Positions 12,726-24,697 of a stretch of DNA of 64,000 bases are shown here, piece by piece. The stretch spans positions 2,008,358-2,072,357 of the forward strand of contig NW_017804120.1 in NCBI RefSeq assembly GCF_001625305.1. The letters are read 5' to 3'. This DNA comes from Branchiostoma belcheri (Eukaryota; Chordata; Leptocardii; Amphioxiformes; Branchiostomatidae). The position numbers and the translations under genes are program-made. Every line of letters begins with the position of its first letter. Position 1 is the first letter of the stretch. The notes beneath the pieces were generated by a model. The model saw nothing but the letters and a program-made list of their open reading frames with translations. It ran no database searches and was not told the DNA's origin.

Positions 12726-13083
12726 TATAGTACTGAGTCATAAGGACCATATGGCCACTGATATACGGTCCTATTCCCCACCTCTTCATAAGGGCCACAT
12801 GGTCATTGTATAAGTAGATTGTATTAGCCTTTACCATATATTTTGTTCCTTCCTAACGTTAAAGGTTAGAAATTGCAACACTTTATGACATCTTTGATTC
12901 ACACGAGAATATTCCGGCTCTTCGTTCTTCACCAGTAAAATTAGATCACCTTTAGAAAAAAAGCATTAAACTAAAATATGTCAAAGAATTGACATTAAAT
13001 GATGGGTTATGTCCATACATTAGTGTACAAATTATCCTGTTTTTGTATTTTTTAGTTTTCTTTCTTTTCGTGGTAAACATTTG

Positions 13084-16000
13084 TTACTTCTTCAGAAACA
13101 TCTTTCCTGCTGCAAAGATGTCACTAGCATCAATGCCGTCACTTAGGTCGATGCCCTTGCTCTTGTGCTTGCCGCTCTTGTGACCTTTGCTGCCGCTCGC
13201 CATATTGGCCAGCGCCTTCATGTCTTCCATCCCGAACCCGTCACTCAGATCGAACCTGAGAAAAACAAAATGGCGGCAACGTCAAGGTCAAAGTTTAAAC
13301 GTTGATTTTATGAAGATAAACTGTAAAATCTTTCTGAAACAAAACGGAAATCTGCTTACACATGCTTTTAATAGTTTTTTGACAATTTTTTTCATTCAGT
13401 TTTCCACCAGAAAACCAAACTTGGCATAAAAAAAAATTTCCTAAAATAACCACCTGTGTGACCTTTGACCTTACAAAGCTGAGATTCAGAGGAGAAGAAA
13501 GATGGCGGACGTCATTTGAAACTTCTCTCTACAAGCTGAACGTCTTGTCGTACGTATCAATTTAGTACTCATTACTGTTTTCAAGTTTTATTCTTACTTG
13601 GGTTTTGGTTTGTGGTGTTTTCCATGCCCCCCTCCCTTTCCTCCGAGTAGCATGCCTCCCAGTCCGGCCAGCGCGCCCATCTTCAGTCCGCCCATGCCGC
13701 CCTTCTTCTTCTTGTGCTTCTTGCGCCCGTGGCCGCCTCCCATCGCCCCCTTCCCCAGGAACTTCAGCATGCCCTTGTCGACTCCCCCGCCGCCGGTCTT
13801 GGACATCATGCTCAGGGCCTGGAAAGTTCGCAAAATAGTATAATGATAACTAGAAAGGTCTGCTCTGTTAATTCTAANNNNNNNNNNNNNNNNNNNNNNN
13901 NNNNNNNNNNNNNNNNNNNNNNNNNNNNNNNNNNNNNNNNNNNNNNNNNNNNNNNNNNNNNNNNNNNNNNNNNNNNNNNNNNNNNNNNNNNNNNNNNNNN
14001 NNNNNNNNNNNNNNNNNNNNNNNNNNNNNNNNNNNNNNNNNNNNNNNNNNNNNNNNNNNNNNNNNNNNNNNNNNNNNNNNNNNNNNNNNNNNNNNNNNNN
14101 NNNNNNNNNNNNNNCTATGAAATGCATCTTGGTGTACTACTCAATACTAGTTACCATAACAACAGACACAACATTGTATCAGGTCAAAGGTCACTTTTTG
14201 GAAAAGAAGAAGATGGAGAAGAAACTGAGCAAAAACAATGTTTTCCTTCGAATTCGGGAAACATAATAATTTCTATTGCAAACTTATGCCCGAGGGCTGA
14301 TTACAAGTACAGAAGAGACATTTGGTATAAGAACAGAGAATTAATACACAAAGAACTACTGTTAACTCCTAAAAACTACTGGGTTTGACTTCTTTTTTGA
14401 AGACAGAGGAAGGCAAAAGATTTTTCTCGGATGTTAAAAGGAGAGTAGTTTTCTTTTCATTTGTATATGTTGGTGATGGACGTTCATTTTACTTCCGAGT
14501 ACGGAGGTATTGCTTTGGGTGGCTGACTTGTGAGTGTGAGTGTTTCACCTCCAAGTAGCGGCGAATGCATGGTGTAATTCATGATCTCATACAATCTCAT
14601 TCACCAAATTAATACAATGTAGTCTTTTGAAACCGTGACTTAAAAGAATTTGATCAACGGATCCTTAATTGAAAACAGCGATGCTAGAAACCCTTACTGT
14701 GCCCATGGGCCCCATTTTGTCCAGCATCCCAAACTTCTCTAGAACAGCGACGTTCTGTGGCTGTGACAGGTACTGCAGGTGGTCCGATACCCCGTGTGGA
14801 TCCTCAACTTCTTCGTCTGAGAAATTGAAGTAAATCTTTAAGTTACGACCTAATATTTGGGATGTTCTGTATGTGGTATAGTTACTAAGATTCACTAAGT
14901 AATGTTGCAACTATAGGTGTATGTAATGATTATGTTCAATCATTATAATAATAATAACCTTTATTGTACGTTCATGCCCTATCGGGCTAAGTAAAATGGG
15001 TAATATACATGTTTGTAGTACAGACAGCTAGCTATAAGGCTACTCTAATACAGAGGTTCGGCTTCTTCTCGTTTCTTTGTGATGTTAAAAATATAATTAG
15101 AGAACTGATAATAGTGCTGGTAATAAAACTGACAATTATTATGCAAATAATGTAATTAGCAATAACAATATTAGTCTCATTTGTTAATTATAAAATCTAA
15201 ACAAATTTCTCACCTCCCCATTGTGCCATTCGTCCGTCGTCATAGTTACCGTGGTCACCTAAACAACAACAACAACAACAAATTTGTAACTTTATGTATG
15301 TATTACAGAATCGTTCACTTCTTTTTCTTTCTTGGTTCCTTCTTTTTCTTTCTTGGTACAAATAGTCAATGAGATAACATGATTGATAGTTACAGAATAT
15401 GTAGTAATAAATAAGTTTATTGCAAATTCCGACCCAAAGGTTAATTGCAAATAACATGGACAAAAGAGCACTGAAATATGGTACAAAATAACTTTAAAAA
15501 ACTACATAAGAAACGGTAATTGTCTAGAATTACTGATTTGTTCACTGTACTTTTTGTGTTCACTGTTTTCACTGTCGCCATCTGTACCGTGAACTTATCA
15601 TTACAGTTAAGAAATAATTCCTGGACTTTCTTTTTCCTGCACCTGTCGCCACCGTGAACATTTTTTTTCAGACCGTGACATTTTGCTACCGTGATTGTCG
15701 TGAGCATAAAGTGAATTACAGTATGCATAAGTCTGTGTCTATATACTTACGCCCCCTGTTGGCTTTCCCCAGAATACCAGACAGTTGAGCCAGGTTCCCC
15801 AATACTGCCTGTTCCTCTGGACTCGCCTGTGCCATTACTTGATAAAGAATAGAAAAAAAAAAAGAAATTTAATCCTAGCCCTTGTCCTGGTGGCATTCCT
15901 GGCACAATATTTTTCCATATTTTCGTGTCTTAATTAGATCATAGACCCTCATTTTTTTGCCCTGCAGTGGCATAGTTACTTCTGCATTCTGTTTCGCTGC

Positions 16001-18601
16001 GGTGTGATGCGTTGCACCAGAAATACCCCCCAAATCGTACCTACACAGGGTGCTACATAGATGGTACTGTATGTGCAGAACAACACTTGTTGTGCTCCGC
16101 AGGACAAGGGCTACTATGTAGCTAGTAATGCAATGTTGAAACGATAGTACATCAATGGCCAGGCCTTATCCAGAGGTGGTCACTTGTACATATTGTTGAC
16201 TGTACTTCCAGTACAAGTATATTTTGTATCACAGTTTTTCGAACAGGTAAGTTATGTAACCGACCCGTTGGTTTTACTGTGACTTGTTGTTCCTCCCTAC
16301 CCACAGAGTTAACAACCACTACACAGGCTGCTTCTCCGACAAGGAGGTCTTAAAGTTGTATTAATAACCATAGATTTATTCTTAAGACTAAAACAGCCCC
16401 CCCCCCAAATATAAAGTATTTGTGGTAACTTTAAAAGCATTGCATACACTTTATTCATCTTAAGCAATGTTTAAAAAAATACACAACACACTAGAGGTAT
16501 CCAAAACTAAATCAAGTAACGTATTACAATATATATAAACGATTGTTTATAATACTCTAAATTTTAAATGCCATTTTAGTTCTAAATATTATCTTTGTTT
16601 GTTGGTGCATTTTGCTACGCTAAGACAGTTTCAAGACAACACACACACAGAAATAGATATAGAATTAAGAAATAACCATAGAAGAATTCTTTAAGTGTAT
16701 TTCACAGGGCATGTGAAACAAAATTTAAATTCTTCTTTTGAGGCACATACAATCATATCCCACTTATTAACCTTTAAATCAGTGAGTGCATGTTTCCATT
16801 GTTGTGTTGTGAGTCATTGACACAAGCTCTAAATTGTAGACAATTTCCTTTGTGCATCTATCAATGAAATCTACCACATGTACCTTTTCTGGTAACACAA
16901 TTCGATGTATATATCAACCAATCAGTGCATTCAAACAAGCTTTCTACTTTTGTCAGTTACTGCTATCCTTAGACACACAATAACTGAATGAAGAGTTACG
17001 TACACACTACCAAAAATGCTTTTTCTTATTTTCTTATGGGAAGACGTTTTTTCTTTGGGTGAGAATAATAAGAAAAAAATAAGAAAAAAAACTAATTATC
17101 CTTATACCTACTTTCTTGCACCAAGAACAATTTTCGAATTTTTCTTAAGAGGAGATAATATTTCTAGAATAGGCTTCTTTAAATCTTGATTTTTCTTCAG
17201 TAAAGAAATATTTCTAGAGGAGATTCTAACTTACAAGATTAGTCATAACGCCCACACTAAAAAGTACTGATCTGTGCATGCATCAGTATTTTTGCCTGAC
17301 ATCCAGTATATGTTTACTAGCTTCGTTTTTCTCCTTTCCTCGTCCCTCAGCCAGGCGAATATCAGTTAGTATATGTATAAATGCAAAAACGATTGGTATT
17401 TAATATTAGCCTACGATATAACATATATTGGTCAGGGAAGCAATCACATGGAGTAAACCGGAACTAAAATAGGATGTGCACCGGGCTAGCGTCAGTAGTC
17501 TGTATACTGTATACTTAATACGTTGTGACTATTGTATACTCATTGTAGCCGTTTTTCGATGAAACATGCACATACATGCGTGCACATACACTTTGCATTA
17601 TCCTGGCGTTGTTTAAAGCTATATCATCTTAAGTCTCCACCAGACTTCTTTACAGGCTGAATAAATAGTAGAAAGCCATGCAAATGGAGCTTCTCTGGGC
17701 GGCCAACTTCTCTGGTCAATGAAATCCCTAAAAATATATTTAGGCCGATTTCTACTGTTTATTCGGCCTGCAAAGGAGTCTGGTGGAGACTAAATTCATT
17801 TGGTGGACGCTTCCACTGTACTTGGTGAGAATGAGTTCAATTTTAAGATAGTTGTGTGGAAACAAAACAGCACCTAAGTTCTGGAAACGTGTACTTTCTT
17901 GGAACTCCTGATTTCTACTGTGCGGCCAACTCTGGTCAATGGAATCCCCATTTTAGGCCGATTTCTACTGTTTATTCAGCCTGCAAAGGAGTCTGGTGGA
18001 GACTAGTATCATCTGGTGTACGCTTCTACTGAGAGTGAGAATGAGTTCTATTTTAAGATAGTTGTGGGGAAACAAAACAGCACCTCAGTTCTGGAAACGT
18101 GTACTTACTCTGGTCAATGATATATCCCCATTTTAGGTCGATTTCTACTGTTATTCAGCCTGCAAAGGAGTCTGGTGGAGACTAAATTAATCTGGTGGAC
18201 GCTTCCACTGTACTTGGTGAGAATGAGTTTTATTTTAAGATAGTTGTGGGGAAACAAAACAGCACCTTAGTACTGGAAATGTGTACTTACTTTCTGGGAA
18301 CTCCTGATTTTTTATTGTGCGGCCAAGTCTGGTCAATGATATATCCCCATTTTAGGCCGATTTCTACTGTTTATTCAGCCTGCAAAGGAGTCTGGTGGAG
18401 ACTAAATTAATCTGGTGGACGCTTCTACTGTATTTGGTGAAAATGAGTTTTATTTTAAGATAGTTGTGTGGAAACAAAACAGCACCTCAGTTCTGGGTAC
18501 GTGTACTTACTTTCTGGGAACTCGTCGTCTGAACTATCGGAGGAGTCACTCCCACTCCCACTGCCGCTCCCACTACCACTGTCGTCGCCAAAGTACGCCA
18601 T
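13084..18601 (-). CDS. DPHG-module family gene A (uncharacterised, 244 aa)
   Basis: Minus-strand exons: 18511-18601 (start ATG at 18601), 15751-15837, 15214-15258, 14698-14816, 13598-13818 and 13084-13255 (stop TAA). Every junction has GT..AG and the phases close exactly (735 bp). N-terminus: MAYFGDDSGSGSGSG, then DSSDSSDDEF, which is acidic and Ser-rich. Next are PEEQAVLGNLAQLSGILGKAN, the conserved module EDPHGVSDHLQYL...FGMLDKMGPMG, a Gly/Lys/His segment (GGGHGRKKHKKKKGG, LGGKGGGHGKHHKPKPK) and a C-terminus FDLSDGFGMEDMKAL...DLSDGIDASDIFAAGKMFLKK. No signal peptide or membrane segment is visible, so an intracellular location is likely. It is the most divergent of three tandem paralogues; exons 2-4 (87, 45, 119 bp) match genes B and C exactly in size and phase. 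The function is unknown; basic/acidic low complexity fits nucleic-acid binding or condensates but does not prove it. An assembly gap lies in intron 4. Confidence 0.85.
13878..14114. other. Assembly gap (237 N)
   Basis: This is a run of unknown bases in intron 4 of gene A. Exon phases on both sides join correctly without it, so no coding exon need be missing. Confidence 1.
14150..14260 (-). repeat. Dispersed repeat, partial reverse copy
   Basis: The strings gttaccataacaacagacac, aggtcaaaggtcac and aaaaacaatgttttccttcg match the reverse complement of the family at 345-745. The copy is truncated at the gap side. Confidence 0.5.
16240..16355. repeat. Inverted copy of the 12600-12725 repeat
   Basis: It contains ttggttttactgtgacttgt and ctccgacaaggaggtctta, matching the reverse complement of 12600-12700. 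It lies in intron 1 of gene A. The rest of that intron (15838-17600) is AT-rich, with no coding sequence that I can see. Confidence 0.65.
17630..18510. repeat. Tandem repeat (4 units of about 180-220 bp) abutting gene A exon 1
   Basis: The string gcaaaggagtctggtggagac occurs near 17775, 17985, 18162 and 18383. Each occurrence is followed by cgcttc(c/t)act, gagaatgagtt, gatagttgtgtggaaacaaa and gtgtactta. An inverted piece (ctccaccagacttctttaca) opens the array near 17637. The last unit runs straight into the donor of gene A exon 1. Part of the unit resembles the LINE 3' coding region at 24.86-24.93 kb, so a retroelement origin is possible. Confidence 0.8.
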
Positions 18602-19802
18602 TTTTGTCAACGTTTACTCAAAATGACAACAGGACTAGATTTGATACACTGTTAGTTTGTGTTACAACCGGCGTACTGACGCTATCTGTTGTGTGCTTGT
18701 CTACACCTGGTGTCGTCACAGGTAAAAAAGGTGAAACGCCCTTTAGTGTGGGGCAAACCACTCAGACAGGTGTGTGGGGGGAACTATTTTTTTCTTAAAT
18801 GCTGCAGTCAAGTGCATGTGCACGTAGTTTGTTGTATGTAGTTCACTACAATGTAACTTCCTAAATAATTTCTTAGAAATAGTGATTGATACTTTTACAA
18901 TTAGCACTGTTTTGTTGTTGGGAAATATACTCGTCCACCCAAACGAAGTAAATGGACGGTTCCATTTAAGCATGTATTATAAACGCTCCGCCGATTCTGA
19001 ACTTGTCGAACCAGTTTTTGTCGACTCGGGTCATGACATGACATGGCGGAACAACCAAAACAAATTCGCTAAAGACCCCGTATGTTGTAATTTTCCATGT
19101 ACTGTTTACCAAACTAGTTTCAGTGACTCAAAAGAAGAATGTTGCCTGAAGTTGACGAAGAAAATGTATCAAAACCGCGAGATATTCAAGGTCACACATT
19201 GTTTGACTCATTCGCTATTGAGTCGTTTTTTTTACGACGGACTGAAGGCTCATGGGAAATTAGGTCACGCACGAACTGGCATCATTCGAAGTCATTAGCG
19301 ATGACGTCATCTTAAGGTGTGTAGTTGAACAAGGGTGCGGGAAATAACAACAATTTTATAATTACCTTTTGCAAAAGCGTATCATAAATGCTAAATAAAC
19401 TTAAACATATACCTGTATAAATAAAAATCATTTAAGACAGTAACATATAGACACAATCAAATAATTTTCCACTTTAATGTCATTACAAATACCCAGTTAA
19501 ATCATTTCACAATGTTTATTATATACTAGAGGAAGATAACACGATACAACAATACTTATGTTGTTGAAATTATTATGACAAATCTTAGATGAACACTGCT
19601 ATATGCCTTCATACGTTTGATGGAAGAAAGCTTCTATCTGCGAATTTCAAAGTGTCTATACTGAAAACTACTAAACAGCAAAAATCCGGATTCCAGCTCA
19701 ATTTGACCTCTGCCAATCGGCAACAGCGATGTGGATATCTCCTAGAAACTACTAGACAACATAAATCCATGACGACTACGGTCGTCGTGCACTACGTCAT
19801 CA
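18602..19802. other. Intergenic region between genes A and B; presumed gene A promoter
   Basis: No coding exon is recognised. Gene A is transcribed leftwards from this side. A perfect CRE-type TGACGTCA lies at 19302-19309, about 700 bp upstream of the gene A ATG. On the minus strand, AATAAA at 19515-19520 lies about 285 bp after the gene B stop and is a plausible polyadenylation signal for gene B. Confidence 0.5.
19302..19309. promoter_or_regulatory. CRE-like palindrome TGACGTCA
   Basis: This is an exact 8-bp CREB/ATF consensus in the presumed upstream region of gene A. A single 8-mer is weak evidence; it is listed because it is the only full consensus of this kind that I noticed near these genes. 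Confidence 0.3.
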
Positions 19803-20475
19803 CTAGTCGCTGTAATCGTCACTGCTGTAGTCGTCATCACAGCCGCCGCCTCCGCCGTGCAGCAGCTTCCCCAGACCGTGCAGGTTGTGGTACTTCATCC
19901 CTCCGCCACGCCCGCCGTGTTTACCGCCATGTTTACCGTGCTTTCCATGGTGGCCATGGCTACGGTGCAAACAAACAAACAAACAAAAAACGTTTATCTC
20001 ACTTGGGCATTTGCACTCACGTGACTACTGCCCGTCATGCTGGATGGTTAAGGCCATGCTATATGATCATCAGCTTTTATTGAATCGGGACGGGGGCCGA
20101 TATCGGTTTCCAACAACCTTTGACCCGTTGCCCATGTCATACTTTCGTAAGGTCTTGCGTTTTGTTTGCACATAGAGGTAGAAAAACCCTCCAATTGTTT
20201 TGCACCTGTGTGGTTCTAAAGAAGACAATAAGACTGGTCGAAGATCGGGTGATTTCGCTCTTTTTTTGTGTTTAGGATGAAGTAAATGTAAATTAAAGTT
20301 CTTTTCCAAGATGTAAAGAAAAGTTATTTACCCGTGACGGCCTCCAGGCGAGGGGGATCTTGACCCGTGCTTGCCGTGTTTACCATGGCGGCCATGCTTT
20401 CCATGCCTGCCGGCCGAAAAAAAGACGACACAAGTTATATCAAGGCAATAAAAGATGGCACCCCCTTACCTAATA

Positions 20476-20506
<31 letters not shown>

Positions 20507-20555
20507 CAGAGACAGAGAGACAGAGACACAGAGAGACACAGAGAGAAAGAGACAA

Positions 20556-20596
<41 letters not shown>

Positions 20597-22445
20597 GACA
20601 GAGACAGAGATACAGAGAGACAGAGAGAGAGACAGAGACAGAGTGGCAGCGAGAGACAGAGACAGAGAGGCAGAGAGTGAGACAGACAGAGAGAGACAGA
20701 GACACAGAGATAGAGACACAGAGAGAAAGAGACAAAGACAGAGAGAGAGACAGAGACAGAGTGGCAGCGAGAGACAGAAACAGAGAGGCAGAGAGTGAGA
20801 CAGACAGAGGGAGACAGAGACAGAGAGGCAGAGAGAGAGAGAGGCAGAAATTGACAGAATAAGGGAGGGAAAAGGAGATGAGGAGAGGCACACAGCGAGG
20901 AACAGAGAACTGGAAGAAAGAGAGAAATAGAAAGTTGACTCACTTGTGACGGCCTCCAGGTGAACGTGACCCTGACCCTGACCTTGACCCTGATCTTGAC
21001 CCGGAACCAGAACGTGACCCTGACCCACTGCGCTTGCGCCGTCGATGTTTACCATGCTTATGCTTCCCTCCATGTCCTGGTAAAAACGGGGAAAAGTAGA
21101 TCTTTTTGGTGTTGCTTGGAAATTTTAACAAACTATACAAACTGAAAAGCCTTTAGCCGTAAAAAGAAAGATCACTAAATCCGTTAGGACTGACCTCGAC
21201 TCGGCCGGTCCCAAGACCCCTGACCTATGTCCCCCAGACAGTCAAAGTCGTAGTCACGTCCTCCCTTTCCCCTGCTCTTCTTGTTCATTCCCTTCAAGAC
21301 CTGGGGAAGTGAAGAAAAGTTGGGAAATAAATCTTGTTTTAATATTATCTTGCACATCATTCCAGGACATACAATCGGCAATTCGGCTAATCATATATAA
21401 GAACTTTATTGCACGACAAGTGTACATGGTACACTGTGTATGTCAACTATTGCTCAACAACAGAACCCTACCTTTAAGCACATCTTAAACATGCATGCTT
21501 AAAGATTCGAACAAATATGGAACCTTTACGCATGGTTTAAGGTGTGCGTAAAGAATGAACTCTGTGCTGTGTAATAGTGTGTATTAAATAGCATAAAGAA
21601 CAACATGTACTCAGAGCAACGTCAAGATTATGACCCGTTTCGGTCTATTGGATACTGTTACATCCGCCGGAAGATCGTGAAGATAATTCCTTACCCCAGC
21701 CAGCGGCCCCAGCTTGTCCAACATGCCCATCTTCTTCAGCTTCTTCATGTTCTCAGGTTTGGCCAGAAACTCCAGAGACTCCATCACACCATGGGGGTCG
21801 TTATAGTCACGACCTTGATACACATTTAAAACAGGATTATTATGTTTCACCTTCGTAGAGGGATAATATATTGTTTTTATTCCGTTTCTTCCTCTTCAGT
21901 TCCAAACAAATAAGGTCAATGACCTGTAATGGACGGCCGTCACTATGGTAACTGGTGCTGTAGGAGACACCCTGTGGTGTTCGGTTACATGTACCATTGT
22001 ATGTTCCTTATGTATGTATGTCTAACTCAAGTAGTGCATCTTTTGTCTATATACGTTTGTTATGTGTCTGTTATATCTTGGCCTGTACCTAGCCCGACGT
22101 GGCATGAATGTACAATAAAGGTATTTCATTTCATTATGTAGCAAGTGGCAGGATAGAGTTGAAGGGTCTGTTCACCACATATATAAAATGCAATCATGTA
22201 TAGCTGGCTAGTATTAAGTCGTTAAGAAAGAGAATACAAAAGCAGCCTTACCTCCATAAGAATGCTTCTTATTGTCATCATAAGACTTGGCCTTCTCTGT
22301 GAGATCAAGACGGAAGGTTTAAGTGTAAAGTTTTTATGAAAAAAATATGAATTCTGACCAACATGTGAATTCAACTATCTATAAATCAGTTATCATTTGA
22401 TATTAATGACATAGATTTGTAGGAGTAGTAGTAGTAATAGTGGTC

Positions 22446-22519
<74 letters not shown>

Positions 22520-24310
22520 TAGTAGACTTGTTTATTCAGCAAACAAGAACATGGGATCTCCAACAAACTTCCTGGTGGCCGCGATGGCTGAATTTCGAGG
22601 CTTGTTTTGACAAAGCATTTCGACAAAATATATACATTTATCAAGAATTACATTTTAAAACAGCGATCAAAATCCATAGTAGCATCAGAGCGTTATTACA
22701 CCTTCAATACGTTGTAGTATTTAAACAAACAAATAAAAACACAGGTTAGATTCACAACTTGAACAGGTAATGCTTGAACAGGTAGATTTGCTAGTGTTGA
22801 TACGTACTGCCTTTGTTAGCTTTCCCCATCTTGTTGGAGAGTTTGGAGAGGTGGTCAAAAATCCCCTCATCTTCGGGAGCACATTCCGCCTTGACTGGAA
22901 CAATAAAAAACAATGAGAGATGGCAGACTTCACCCCCTCATCCAGATAGATTTGCAACCCCAATTACACGGACACAATTATATTATCAGCACTACAGATG
23001 TATGGCAAGGAGGTAGAAACGCACTGCCCCTACAATGTGCTACTGTCCAAGCAGATGTTTTGGCCTTTTCTTATTTTTGGTGTGTTTTAGGCTATTTTAT
23101 GCGGCTATATTTACCTGCATGTCATAGAGGTTATATTTTCAGTTGCGTGTGTCTGTTTGTAAATAAGATAACTCAAGAACGGCTGGATGAATTGGTTTGG
23201 TACATGGTGCGACGTGCGTTGGTAGGGTTTGGCGAAAACTGGAAATGTTGAGATTTTGGCCCCCCTAGTGGCTTTCCTTGGTACTGCAGCGCAACTTCCT
23301 GTTTTGATATCTCGTTTTGTACTTATGTCTACTATATTTTTTACGCAAGTCGTTTGGGTGGCAAATGGTAACTGTCTGGCAAATGGTAGATTCGCGACTC
23401 GGAATCAAGAGGTCCCGGGTTCGAGTCCTGACATGCCACCGATCTTGTGCCCTTGGGAAAGGCACTTTACAGGACTTTCCCCACTAGACTCAAATGAAAA
23501 TGAGTATTGTCTGTCCAGTATTTGTTTCTATGTGCGGGACACAACACCAGCAACAGCTGCCTCTGATCCGCGTGTATTGCACTGTTGCGATTTCAATAAA
23601 TCAAATCAAATCAAATTTGATTCTGTCTTTGTAGCCACTAAAACATCTGCTTGGAGATAAACATTTTGCGATTCACGCGTGTCACCATTGTTTAGGTACA
23701 ACAAGGGCGATGCCTTCTGGGCTTTGCTTTTGTTAGGACCACCTTAAGAATTTGGGTGTGACCTTCAGTAAATCCAGACACCACGGGAACATCACAAGAC
23801 TCAAAATTGTTGTTGTGACGTCACTCGTAATCTCCAAGCAGATGTTTGGACCTGATTTGTAGTTTACGCGCCTTACATGTACGGCGTTTTAGTGGTTATT
23901 CATATGATTACATATGATTTCAACTATATATTACAACAAAGGCGCAGATAAAGCTTCAAAGATACGACTAAAACACTAAACCTGCCCCTACATCGATATC
24001 TGTTTAGAGATTATTCATTCATCCAAGCATGCCAGAAAACATGACACACCTAGCTTTAACGTGACAATTACGTATTAAATTTATGAGCAATCATTGGGTG
24101 AATGTTGGTGTACCAAATTTAACATGGTTTAAAGATTTATAATGTATCGGTTTTGTAATTCTGACAGAGAAACGACTAAAAAAACGATAGAAGCAACCGC
24201 AAAAATGCTAAAATATTTTCCAATGTACGTATGCAGAAAAAACAACACTTACTTGTTTCAAACTCTTCGTCACAACTTGAGCTGCTGCTACTATCCTCAC
24301 ACTCTGCCAT
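19803..24310 (-). CDS. DPHG-module family gene B (uncharacterised, 259 aa)
   Basis: Minus-strand exons: 24253-24310 (ATG), 22808-22894, 22252-22296, 21695-21813, 21195-21300, 20944-21076, 20332-20406 and 19803-19959 (stop TAG). Phases close exactly (780 bp). The N-terminus MAECEDSSSSSSCDEEFET is acidic/Ser-rich. Then come CAPEDEGIFDHLSKLSNKMG, the module RDYNDPHGVMESLEFL...MGMLDKLGPLAG and VLKGMNKKSRGKGG. Exons 6 and 7 encode His/Lys/Arg/Ser-rich repeats (GKHKHGKHRRRKRSGSGSR; GKHGRHGKHGKHGSRSPSPG) and look like a duplicated pair, both ending SPGGRH. The last exon gives HGKHGKHGGKHGGRGGG, then MKYHNLHGLGKLLHGGGGG and an acidic end, DDDYSSDDYSD. That end matches gene C (MHNFHGLGAVLGG...DSDCD). 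No signal peptide. His density suggests possible metal or RNA binding, but the function is unknown. Confidence 0.88.
20474..20870. repeat. GACAGA-type microsatellite in gene B intron 7
   Basis: This is almost pure imperfect (GA)n/(GACAGA)n, purine-only on the plus strand, with larger repeated blocks such as gtggcagcgagagacaga at 20641 and 20760. Long open frames on several frames are a by-product. It lies between gene B exons 6 and 7. Confidence 0.95.
21866..22210 (+). repeat. Dispersed repeat, copy 3 with inserted tail
   Basis: It carries aaataaggtcaatgacctgt, cactatggtaactggtgctg and gtagcaagtggcaggataga. Between these lies a separate 3'-tail-like piece (about 21990-22133), ending gtacaataaaggtatttcat, that resembles the reverse of 14950-14990 and 56676-56710. 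It lies in gene B intron 3. Confidence 0.6.
22422..22526. repeat. (AGT)n microsatellite
   Basis: About 25-30 AGT units with a few interruptions, in gene B intron 2. Confidence 0.95.
23140..23300 (+). repeat. Dispersed repeat with partner at 63270-63560
   Basis: It contains aataagataactcaagaac, cccctagtggcttt, ggtactgcagcgcaacttcc and ttttgatatctcg. Matching strings occur at 63290-63440 (agcacgataactcaagaagg, cccctaacggctt, ggtactgcagctgaacttcc, ttttgatatcttg). No coding content is evident. Confidence 0.6.
23345..23622 (+). mobile_element. tRNA-derived SINE
   Basis: An RNA polymerase III B box, GGTTCGAGTCC, lies at 23418-23428, preceded by an A-box-like tggtagattcgcgact. Downstream is a conserved core-like string, gggaaaggcactttacaggac, and the end is an (AATCA)n-type tail near 23600-23622. 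The core recurs in a second SINE at 47145-47300. It lies in gene B intron 1. It is a SINE and not a functional tRNA gene, since no cloverleaf or anticodon arm is evident. Confidence 0.75.
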
Positions 24311-24697
24311 GCTGGACAATAGAACAAGTTAGGACTGTTCTGTGTGTATTTTTTTCTCAGAAATTGCGAAGCTCGATACAGTTTTCTCACAAATACTGTA
24401 TGCAGACCTAAAACTTCGGCCACGCCTACACCTGGAAGATGCCATTTTAGGGGGGAATATAGTTGATTTTTATTATGTTATTCAATGTAATTTTACATTA
24501 CTTAAACGTTGTATCTTTGAATCCTAGAGACATCATAGCATTCCCTGAAAATCTCTATTTCTGTAGTTTTAGTGATTTTTTTGTACTTTTTCGTCATGCA
24601 CGTCTCTGAATCTGGTAGTGAGCTGTTCCGCCCTTGAGAAAGTTGTTGGACAGGTTCTTCACTGTTCATCCCCTGCCTACTGACCCATGACTAGTTG

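Noticed and set aside
13594-14388. Open frames that run across the N gap at 13878-14114
   Set aside because: The gap is untranslated filler; the gene A exon ends at 13818 with an acceptor, and the apparent stop TAA at its other end is part of the donor gtaaga.
20435-21073. Open frames through the GACAGA tract in both strands
   Set aside because: Low-complexity microsatellite; the true gene B exons lie on either side with correct splice sites.
23345-23622. A functional tRNA gene
   Set aside because: A B box is present but no complete cloverleaf; the core and simple tail identify a SINE.
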